NCBI RefSeq assembly: GCF_001421705.1
Contig: NZ_LMKO01000013.1
Span: forward strand, 1 to 37,175
Length of the DNA: 37,175 bases
Origin: Xylophilus sp. Leaf220
GTDB taxonomy: Bacteria > Pseudomonadota > Gammaproteobacteria > Burkholderiales > Burkholderiaceae_C
Direction: 5' to 3'
Each line of letters begins with the position of its first letter. The stretch's first letter is position 1. The notes under the pieces were generated by a model. That model searched no databases, had not been told where the DNA came from, and saw only the letters and a list, made by a program, of their open reading frames with translations. The translations under genes and the position numbers were made by a program. Positions 26,359 through 32,233 of the stretch are shown in pieces.

Positions 26359-26498
26359 GCGGTGACAAGGAGCGATGGAATCTTCACTCCGCCATCCATT
26401 GCTGGACCGGGACTTGAACCCGGGCACCTCGGGGTCGCCCCCGAGGCACGCAGCCTCTGCCGCGTGCGTCTACCTGTAATTCCATCGGCATTCACCGC
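26359..26498 (-). ncRNA. Y RNA-like unit 5 with permuted tRNA-Leu-like module
   Basis: About 140 nt, read on the minus strand from 26498. Outer stem GCGGTGA/TCACCGC (7 bp), then ATGC on the 5' side and CTCCTTG on the 3' side, then second stem CGATGGAAT/ATTCCATCG (9 bp, perfect). The apical domain is a class II tRNA in permuted order. First comes GGTAGACGC (3' side of a tRNA-Leu D-arm). Next are an 8-bp anticodon-like arm with loop AGAG (26466-26447) and a long variable arm CCTCGGGG-GCGA-CCCCGAGG (26446-26427). A T-arm CCGGG-TTCAAGT-CCCGG (26423-26407) follows, then TCCA-GCAA-TGGA, an acceptor stem closed by a GNRA tetraloop (26406-26395). It ends with TGGCGGAG, the 5' side of a D-arm. The Y stem thus replaces the D-loop. 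Six T follow the outer stem (26354-26349). Confidence 0.85.
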
Positions 26499-26507
26499 CA
26501 AAAAAGT

Positions 26508-26650
26508 GATGCCCTGCTGCGACGAGGATCGGCGAAACATCGTGCTCTACCGCTGAGCTACGGTCCCGCTCGCGCAGGACTGGCGGGAATCGAACCCGCG
26601 ACCACGAGATTAAAAGTCTGTAGTTCCACCTGCATTCACAGCAAGGCATC
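26508..26650 (-). ncRNA. YrlA-like Y RNA, unit 4, with permuted tRNA-Lys-like module
   Basis: About 143 nt. Outer stem GATGCCTTGCTGTGA (26650-26636) pairs with TCGCAGCAGGGCATC (26522-26508) over 15 bp with two G-U pairs. ATGC follows, then second stem GGTGGAAC/GTTTCGCC (26630-26623 with 26538-26531). The apical part holds AGA-CTTTTAA-TCT (anticodon loop of tRNA-Lys, 26619-26607), T-arm GCGGG-TTCGATT-CCCGC (26599-26583), acceptor-like stem GTCCTGC-GCGA-GCGGGAC closed by a GNRA loop (26580-26563), and D-arm GCTC-AGCGGTA-GAGC (26558-26544). The order T-arm, capped acceptor, D-arm with the Y stem at the anticodon position is that of the YrlA tRNA-like module described in Salmonella. ACTTTTTT follows (26507-26500). 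It cannot be charged: no 3' acceptor end exists. Confidence 0.9.
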
Positions 26651-26658
26651 TCAAAAAA

Positions 26659-26753
26659 ACGCGACAAGGGACGGCAAGACACTGCCATGCCGGTTTCCCG
26701 GTTGGGGATTCGAACCCCCGGCGTTCCAGATGTAGTCCTGCCAGCATTCGCGC
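26659..26753 (-). ncRNA. Y RNA-like unit 3 with reduced tRNA-like module
   Basis: About 95 nt. Outer stem GCGCGA/TCGCGT (26753-26748 with 26664-26659), ATGC, second stem GGCAGGAC/GTCTTGCC (26742-26735 with 26680-26673), and CCCTTG before the closing strand. The apical domain contains a T-arm with the canonical loop TTCGAAT between G and C runs (about 26719-26704), followed by CCGG-GAAA-CCGG, a short acceptor-like stem closed by a GNRA tetraloop. No D-arm is visible. Seven T directly overlap and follow the closing strand (26659-26653). Confidence 0.8.
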
Positions 26754-26767
26754 AAAACCGATTTCCC

Positions 26768-26830
26768 CGCGTGGCGACGAACAGGCGACGAGACATGTTT
26801 CTATGGAGTCCCACCGGCATTCGCCACGCG
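26768..26830 (-). ncRNA. Y RNA-like unit 2, minimal form
   Basis: About 63 nt. The outer stem CGCGTGGCGA/TCGCCACGCG (26830-26821 with 26777-26768) is a perfect 10 bp. ATGC follows, then GGT and GGGAC, which pair with GCC and GTCTC across a 3-base bulge. The loop is only about 13 nt, and TGTTCG precedes the closing strand. There is no tRNA-like module. It has the core architecture of the other four units, which is the part expected to bind the Ro-type protein, and may correspond to the smaller YrlB-type RNA. Confidence 0.75.
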
Positions 26831-26855
26831 ACGTCAGACGTTGCGTCGTGAGGTT

Positions 26856-26967
26856 GGTGTCCCAGGCGACAAAAGTTGCAAGAGCGGCCTACGGGTTTAC
26901 CGTTGCGGGCTTGCAGGCCCGCGCGGCCAAAGGTGCTGTACTCCTGCAGGCATTCGCCTGGCACACC
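26856..26967 (-). ncRNA. Y RNA-like unit 1
   Basis: About 112 nt, beginning 24 nt after the rsr stop codon. Outer stem GGTGTGCCAGGCGA (26967-26954) pairs with TCGCCTGGGACACC (26869-26856), 13 of 14 positions. ATGC follows, then second stem TGCAGGAG/CTCTTGCA (26948-26941 with 26884-26877, one G-U) and ACTTTTG before the closing strand. The apical domain is a three-way junction: GGCC/GGCC encloses GCGGGC-CTGCAA-GCCCGC (26922-26905) and ACGG-TAAAC-CCGT (26903-26891). The two hairpins occupy the places of a T-arm and a capped acceptor stem, but the loop is not a canonical T-loop. Confidence 0.75.
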
Positions 26968-26990
26968 GTCCAATTCGAGGTATCGCAGGC

Positions 26991-28565
26991 TTACTGAACC
27001 GCCAGCGAAACCTTCTCTATCTCCCCGACCCAGTGATCGGCGTCCATCTTTCCGGAGGCGAAGTTCGCCAACATGGTGAACACCGCATCCGAGAAGCCGC
27101 CGACATTCATGATGTCGTGCCGCTCTGCCGCCTGCGTGGTCGCCGTCGGTTGGATGTCGATGCAAACCAGCCGCGCATTCGGGTTGCGCTGCTTCAGCGC
27201 CTCCCACTCACGCAGGGTCTGCGTCGCGCCGCGCCGATTAGCGTCGAGCCAGGACTCGTTGTCCGAGACCAGGATCACCAGGTCCACCTCAGCACGCTGC
27301 CGATTCAGCAGAGCCAGCGGCGCGCTGCAGTTGGTACCGCCGCCACCGATCTTCGCCAACGCCTGCGCATTGGTCATCACCGAGTCGCGGGCGTTCAACG
27401 ACAGCTTCACCACCTCCTGCTCGAACGGCAGCACAGAGGCCTGCGGGTTCTTGCGCAGCACCGCGGCGGCCACCAGGGCAGCCACGTCGATGCAGCGCAC
27501 GCTGGACGTTGCCGAACCGCGATAGCCGGTCACCGACGAGCCCATCGAGCCCGATACGTCGGGGCACACCACGACACGACCGGCCAGGGCGGGCACGTTG
27601 GCCAGCGACAGCTCCATCGCCGACTGCAGTGCGTCCCGAACCTGAAAGGGCACCGCCTCTCCGGCCGCGACGTAGGCAGACAGCAGTTGGTACGGCAGCA
27701 CCCGGGCCCGGGCCACGGCCTGCTCGTCGCTCAGCTTGGCGGCGACCGCATCGGCCATGCCGGGCAGATCGAAAACGCCATGCCGAGCAAAAGTGTTCAG
27801 GTTCTGGCGCACCATCTGCCACGACCCGGCACGGGCGATCTGGGCCCACTGGCTGGCGTTCAGCGCCAGCGCGGTCAGCATTTGGAACGGAACATCGGGC
27901 AGGTCGGTGGCCACACCCTCGGCGCATTCGCGTTTGAACCGCTCGAATGCCTGAGTGATGGGCGGCAAGGCCGCCTCGTCGACCGGCTTGCCGATCAACC
28001 ATGCGAACCATGCCGCACGCCAGGCTTCCGCCGGCTTGGGGTGGACCATCTTGACCACGTCGGCCAGCGAAGGCGTATTGCCCACGGCTGCGTTCAGCAG
28101 TTGCTTCTCGGTGGCCGTCAGCAGCCAGTGCTGCACCAGCTTCTTGGGACGAGATCCGAGCGATTTGCGCCCCGTGGAGCCGCTGCGCAGGATCTGCACG
28201 AAGTTGCGCAGCATCTTGCCGCTGTCGACCACGCGAGAGAACACCTGGCTCAGCAGGGCTACGTCGCGCACGGCAAGACTGGCTGCCAGCAGAGCGGGCA
28301 TGTCTTTCATGTAGCCGTGCTGGCGACCGTAGATCGCGGCCTTGGCAACGAATGCCGGGTCGAGCTGCTGGGTCAGGGCTATCACCAGGTCGAGCTGATC
28401 ATCGGCGCTGGCATAGAAGGTATGGCTCAAGCAGCCGGTTGCCGCAAGTTGCGCCAGCTGGTGCCTGGCGCTGAAAGCGTAGGCCGGAGCATGCTGGGCA
28501 TTGCGCGCCGTGGCGGCGGGCAGAAAGGCGCCTTTGACCGTCTGGAATAGATGCGTATTGACCAT
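26991..28565 (-). CDS. rsr: Ro60/Rsr-type TROVE-domain RNA-binding protein
   Basis: A 524-residue homologue of the Ro 60-kDa autoantigen (bacterial Rsr). The N-terminal two thirds are the TROVE HEAT-repeat ring (for example QLDPAFVAKAAIYGRQHGYMKDMPALLAASLA, then VVDSGKMLRNFVQILRSGSTGRKSLG). The C-terminal part is a von Willebrand A domain with an intact MIDAS: DVSGS starting at Asp336, and GGGGTNCSAPL for the Thr position. Rsr proteins bind Y RNAs and misfolded RNAs; Deinococcus Rsr tethers PNPase through a Y RNA. ATG 28565 was chosen because GGAG lies 7 bp before it and because the sigma-54 start point (about 28603) would exclude the upstream in-frame ATG at 28613. It is the first gene of the operon, followed immediately by the Y RNA-like units. 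Confidence 0.95.
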   Translation of the reverse strand: MVNTHLFQTVKGAFLPAATARNAQHAPAYAFSARHQLAQLAATGCLSHTFYASADDQLDLVIALTQQLDPAFVAKAAIYGRQHGYMKDMPALLAASLAVRDVALLSQVFSRVVDSGKMLRNFVQILRSGSTGRKSLGSRPKKLVQHWLLTATEKQLLNAAVGNTPSLADVVKMVHPKPAEAWRAAWFAWLIGKPVDEAALPPITQAFERFKRECAEGVATDLPDVPFQMLTALALNASQWAQIARAGSWQMVRQNLNTFARHGVFDLPGMADAVAAKLSDEQAVARARVLPYQLLSAYVAAGEAVPFQVRDALQSAMELSLANVPALAGRVVVCPDVSGSMGSSVTGYRGSATSSVRCIDVAALVAAAVLRKNPQASVLPFEQEVVKLSLNARDSVMTNAQALAKIGGGGTNCSAPLALLNRQRAEVDLVILVSDNESWLDANRRGATQTLREWEALKQRNPNARLVCIDIQPTATTQAAERHDIMNVGGFSDAVFTMLANFASGKMDADHWVGEIEKVSLAVQ

Positions 28566-28614
28566 GAGACTCTCCTGCTTGCTTCCGTAATATTGGGTAG
28601 TGACTCCTTTCATC

Positions 28615-28629
28615 GCAACGTATGTGCCA
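28615..28629 (-). promoter_or_regulatory. Sigma-54 promoter of the rsr-rtcBA operon
   Basis: On the minus strand TGGCAC (28629-28624), five bases, then TTGC (28618-28615): a full match to the -24/-12 consensus with correct spacing. Transcription would start near 28603, 38 nt before the rsr ATG. RtcR is a sigma-54 activator, so this fits the known control of rtc operons. Confidence 0.85.
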
Positions 28630-28632
28630 GGC

Positions 28633-28682
28633 TTGATCTATCGCATCCCCTTCCCTCGTAACCATTTGATCTATATATCAAA
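28633..28682. promoter_or_regulatory. Candidate RtcR activator-binding region
   Basis: TTTGATCTATATATCAAA (28665-28682) is an inverted repeat of TTTGAT. TTGATCTAT occurs in it and again at 28633-28641, 33 bp apart (three helical turns). The region lies upstream of the -24/-12 promoter on the minus strand, where an enhancer-type activator would bind. Assignment to RtcR is an inference. Confidence 0.45.
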
Positions 28683-28734
28683 CATCTTCGTATAGAATTT
28701 TTTGCGGCCGTTAACAGCCCGTATATTTCGGTTA

Positions 28735-28756
28735 AAACTAGAATATTCGCTAGTTT
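28735..28756. promoter_or_regulatory. Inverted repeat in front of rtcR
   Basis: AAACTAG (28735-28741) and CTAGTTT (28750-28756) form a 7-bp inverted repeat with an 8-bp centre, 15 bp before the rtcR start. TAGAAT (28739-28744), a possible -10 hexamer, lies inside it. It may be an operator or a hairpin in the rtcR leader. Confidence 0.4.
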
Positions 28757-28771
28757 ATTAGCGCTTTTGAT

Positions 28772-30370
28772 ATGCCTAAAAAGAACGTCGTCATTGGATT
28801 CATGGGGACCCAGTTGGACGCGGGACAAGGTGCGGGCCGCTGGGAGAAGTGGCGGCCGACGATTTCGCTCGTGCAGCAGGAAGACACGATCATCGACCGG
28901 CTCGAGCTTTTCTACGCCACCAAGCACGAGGCGCTGGCGCGGTTCCTGGCACGCGATATCGCTACCGTGTCGCCAGACACCGTCGTGAACCTGGTGCGCA
29001 TGGACGTGGCGGACCCTTGGGACTTCGGCGACATGTATGCGGCCCTCTACGACTGGGCGCGCAGCTACCGCTTCGATCCGGCCCACGAGCAGTACCGGGC
29101 CCATATCACCACCGGCACGCACGTCGCCCAGATCTGCATGTTTCTGATGGTCGAGTCGCGCTTCATCCCCGGCGTGTTACTGCAGACAGCACCGCCCTGG
29201 AAACAGCAGCGGGACAACCCGGGGAGCTACTTGCTGATCGACCTGGACCTCTCGCGCTACGACGTACTGGCCCAGCGCTTCGGCCAAGCCCACACCGAAG
29301 CGCTGGAGTTCCTGAAGAGCGGCATCCCGACCCGCAACGCGCGCTTCAACGCCCTGATCGAAGAGATCGAGCGGGTCGCGGTGCGCTCGCAGGCGCCCAT
29401 CCTGCTAACCGGCCCCACGGGCGCGGGCAAGTCGCATCTGGCGCGGCGTATGTTCGAGCTCAAGAAATCGCGCCACCAGGTCCAAGGCGACTTCGTCGAA
29501 GTGAATTGCGCAACGCTGCGCGGTGACGGTGCCGCTTCCACGCTGTTCGGCCACAAGAAAGGCGCGTTCACCGGCGCGGCGGCAGACCGGGCAGGGTTGC
29601 TGCGGATGGCGCACAAGGGTGTTCTCTTTCTCGACGAGATCGGCGAACTGGGCGTCGACGAGCAAGCCATGCTATTGAAGGCGGTCGAAGAAAAACGCTT
29701 CTTTCCCATGGGGAGCGATCGGGAGGTCAGCAGCGACTTTCAACTCGTCGCGGGGACCAACCGCGACCTGCGCATCGACGTCGCGCAGGGGCGGTTCCGG
29801 GAAGACCTTTTCGCGCGTATCAACCTCTGGTCCTACACCTTGCCCGGCCTCGCGCAGCGGCCCGAGGACATCGAGCCCAACGTCGACCACCTGCTGGCCC
29901 GCTACGGGGCAGAGTCGGGCCGGGCGGTGCGGTTCAACGCGGAGGCCAGTGCCAAATACCTGCAGTTCGCCAAGTCCAGCGACGCGCTCTGGAGCGGAAA
30001 CTTTCGTGACCTGATGGCCAGCGTGACGCGAATGGCCACGCTTGCCGATGGCGGACGCATATCGACCAGCCTGGTGGACGCCGAGATCCAGCGACTGCGA
30101 TGGCTATGGCAGCCTGCGGGCGAGTCTGCGCAGTCTGACGTTCGGCTCGATGATCTGCTGCCTGACGGGGCGGAAGGCGAACTGGATCTTTTTGATCGCC
30201 TCCAGCTCGAAGCCGTCGTGCGTGTGTGCCGGCAAGCGCACTCCTTGTCCGACGGTGGACGCAGGCTGTTCGATCGATCGCGAACTCAGCGCACCGTCGT
30301 CAACGACGCGGACAGGTTGCGCAAGTACCTGTCCAAGTTCGGACTGACGTGGGAAAAGCTGCATCGGTAG
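28772..30370 (+). CDS. rtcR: RtcR, sigma-54-dependent activator of the RNA-repair operon
   Basis: A 532-residue enhancer-binding protein. Residues 1-185 (MPKKNVVIGFMGTQLDAGQG..., then TGTHVAQICMFLMVESRFIPG) are the RtcR N-terminal sensor, a CARF-type domain in which GTHVAQI is a ligand-loop motif. The AAA+ domain follows: Walker A GPTGAGKS (214-221), the sigma-54 contact loop GAFTGA (264-269), Walker B VLFLDE (284-289) and arginine-finger region FREDLFARI. The C-terminus has a helix-turn-helix-like end (TVVNDADRLRKYLSKFGL). In Salmonella, RtcR is reported to be activated by damaged tRNA fragments. The protein is divergent from the operon it should control and 206 bp from rsr. All catalytic motifs are intact. 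Confidence 0.96.
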   Translation: MPKKNVVIGFMGTQLDAGQGAGRWEKWRPTISLVQQEDTIIDRLELFYATKHEALARFLARDIATVSPDTVVNLVRMDVADPWDFGDMYAALYDWARSYRFDPAHEQYRAHITTGTHVAQICMFLMVESRFIPGVLLQTAPPWKQQRDNPGSYLLIDLDLSRYDVLAQRFGQAHTEALEFLKSGIPTRNARFNALIEEIERVAVRSQAPILLTGPTGAGKSHLARRMFELKKSRHQVQGDFVEVNCATLRGDGAASTLFGHKKGAFTGAAADRAGLLRMAHKGVLFLDEIGELGVDEQAMLLKAVEEKRFFPMGSDREVSSDFQLVAGTNRDLRIDVAQGRFREDLFARINLWSYTLPGLAQRPEDIEPNVDHLLARYGAESGRAVRFNAEASAKYLQFAKSSDALWSGNFRDLMASVTRMATLADGGRISTSLVDAEIQRLRWLWQPAGESAQSDVRLDDLLPDGAEGELDLFDRLQLEAVVRVCRQAHSLSDGGRRLFDRSRTQRTVVNDADRLRKYLSKFGLTWEKLHR

Positions 30371-30610
30371 GAATGAAGCGGTTGGCCCAAGGACACGACA
30401 AAGAAAACTTCCTGCGCAGGCCCGCCTGCGAATGTGCCATTGCGGAAATGGTCCACTGCCGCCACAGGTCTTCTGCGCAAACCGCATGAACTTATGCGAT
30501 GGTCGCGGCCTGCCGTTCCGGGCATGCGGCACCATTGGGCCTCCCGGCACGCTTCGTGCACGGCCAGGCGCTCGGCGCCCTGGCGCCATCCCCTCATCGC
30601 AAGGACTTCC

Positions 30611-32200
30611 ATGAACCGCAAGTTGTTGGCCGCCGCACTCGTCGCCGCATCCCTCCTGACCCTGCCGCTGGCCCATGCCGAGACGGTGCGCTGGTCGCGC
30701 TCCAGCGATGCGGCCACGCTCGACCCGCATTCGGTCAACACCGGCACCAACATCAACATCTCGCACCAGATCTACGAGCCGCTGGTGCTGCGCGACATCA
30801 AGGGCAAGCTGATCCCGGCGCTGGCCACCAGCTGGAAGCTCACCTCCGATCCGACGGTGTGGGAGTTCAAGATCCGCCCCGGCGTCAAGTTCCACGACGG
30901 CAGCACGTTGCTGGCCGACGACGTGGTGTTCTCGCTGGACCGGGCCCGCGCGCCGTCGTCGGGCATGAAGGCGCTGCTGGCCTCGGTCGCCGAAGTCAAG
31001 AAGGTCGATGCGCTGACGGTGCAGGTCAAGACCAAGGGCCCCAACCTGATCTTCCCGGACAACCTGGTCAACATCTTCATCGTCAACGCCGCCTGGGCCA
31101 AGGCCAACAAGTCCGAGGTGCCGCAGGACGAGAAGAGCAAGGAAGAGAACTACTTCAGCCGCAACGAGAACGGCACCGGCCCCTTCACCCTGGCCTCGCG
31201 CGAGCAGGACAGCCGCACCGTCTTCAAGCAGTTCCCGCAGTACTGGGGCAAGGGCGAGGCGGCCATGCAGATCACCGAGCTGGTGCTGGTGCCGATCAAG
31301 TCGCCCGCCACCCGCGTGGCCGCGCTGCTCTCGGGCGAGATCGACCTGCTGCAGGACGTGCCGGTGCAGGACATCGCCCGCCTGAAGGCCGACGGCAAGC
31401 TGCGGGTCAACGAAGGCCCCGAGAACCGCACCATCTTCCTGGGCCTGAACGTCGGCGCCGATCCGCTGAAGTACTCGGACGTGAAGGACAAGAACCCGCT
31501 CTCCGACCCCAAGGTGCGCGAGGCGCTCAGCCTGGCGATCGACCGCGACGCGATCCAGAAGACGGTGATGCGCGGCCTCTCGATCCCCACCGGCATCATC
31601 GCGCCGCCCTTCGTGCACGGCTACGAGAAGGCGTTCGACACCTACCCCAAGGCCAATGCGGCGCAGGCCAAGAAGCTGCTGGCCGAGGCCGGCTACCCCA
31701 ACGGCTTCGGCATCACGCTGCACTGCCCGAACGACCGCTACGTGAACGACGAGGCGATCTGCACCGCGCTCTCAGGCTTCTTCGCCCGCGCCGGCGTGAA
31801 GGCCACCGTCAACGCCCGGCCGATCGCGATCCACAGCGCGGCCATCAACGCCGCCGACTCCGACTTCTACCTGTTCGGCTGGGGCGTGCCCACCTTCGAT
31901 TCGGCCTACGTCTTCGACTACCTGGTGCACACCCGCGGCAAGGACGGCCGGGGCCCGACCAACGCCACCCGCTACAGCAACCCGGCGCTCGACGCGAAGA
32001 TCGTCTCGCTCTCGTCGGAGAGCGACAAGGCCAAGCGCGACGCCAACATCCACGACATCTGGACCACGGTGCAGAAGGAGCGGATCTACATCCCGCTGCA
32101 CCACCAGGTGCTCGACTACGCGATGGTCCGCAAGCTCGACATCCCGGTCGATCCGATGAACTACATCTTCTTCAAGAACGCCAAGGTCGCGGCCAAGTAA
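30611..32200 (+). CDS. Dipeptide/oligopeptide ABC transporter substrate-binding protein
   Basis: A 529-residue periplasmic binding protein of the SBP_bac_5 family. The signal peptide (MNRKLLAAALVAASLLTLPLAHA) is followed by ETVRWSRSSDAATLDPHSVNTGTNINISHQIYEPLVLRD, the classic opening of this family. FHDGSTLLADDVVFSLDRA is the family signature, and GTGPF follows later. AAGGA (30601-30605) is 5 bp before the ATG. The gene starts an importer operon with two permeases and a fused ATPase. Peptides are the default ligand, but members also take up nickel, heme and other solutes; the ligand is not predictable. The 240-bp gap before it contains a small GC hairpin (30415-30430) and no other visible signal. 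Confidence 0.94.
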   Translation: MNRKLLAAALVAASLLTLPLAHAETVRWSRSSDAATLDPHSVNTGTNINISHQIYEPLVLRDIKGKLIPALATSWKLTSDPTVWEFKIRPGVKFHDGSTLLADDVVFSLDRARAPSSGMKALLASVAEVKKVDALTVQVKTKGPNLIFPDNLVNIFIVNAAWAKANKSEVPQDEKSKEENYFSRNENGTGPFTLASREQDSRTVFKQFPQYWGKGEAAMQITELVLVPIKSPATRVAALLSGEIDLLQDVPVQDIARLKADGKLRVNEGPENRTIFLGLNVGADPLKYSDVKDKNPLSDPKVREALSLAIDRDAIQKTVMRGLSIPTGIIAPPFVHGYEKAFDTYPKANAAQAKKLLAEAGYPNGFGITLHCPNDRYVNDEAICTALSGFFARAGVKATVNARPIAIHSAAINAADSDFYLFGWGVPTFDSAYVFDYLVHTRGKDGRGPTNATRYSNPALDAKIVSLSSESDKAKRDANIHDIWTTVQKERIYIPLHHQVLDYAMVRKLDIPVDPMNYIFFKNAKVAAK

Positions 32201-32233
32201 ACGCGGCATCCCCGCTCTCAGGAAAGGCGCCGC

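Noticed and set aside
26407-26600. Canonical tRNA genes (T-arms GGTTCGA and GGTTCAA plus a D-arm TAGCTCAG)
   Set aside because: The T-arms lie 5' of the D-arm, the acceptor strands are joined by tetraloops and no 3' CCA end exists. The parts belong to permuted modules inside Y RNA-like units.
26470-27207. A 245-codon open frame on the minus strand after rsr
   Set aside because: It runs through the end of rsr in another frame and then through the paired RNA units; it has no start signal and no family resemblance.
28566-28613. Upstream ATG (28613) as the rsr start
   Set aside because: The sigma-54 promoter predicts a transcript beginning near 28603, after this codon; ATG 28565 has a good ribosome site.
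28772-29326. The CARF-type region of RtcR as a sign of a CRISPR system
   Set aside because: No repeat-spacer array and no cas gene is present; the domain is the normal RtcR sensor.
30415-30430. Terminator after rtcR (CGCAGGC-CC-GCCTGCG)
   Set aside because: The loop is too short for a full stem and no T-run follows; termination cannot be claimed.
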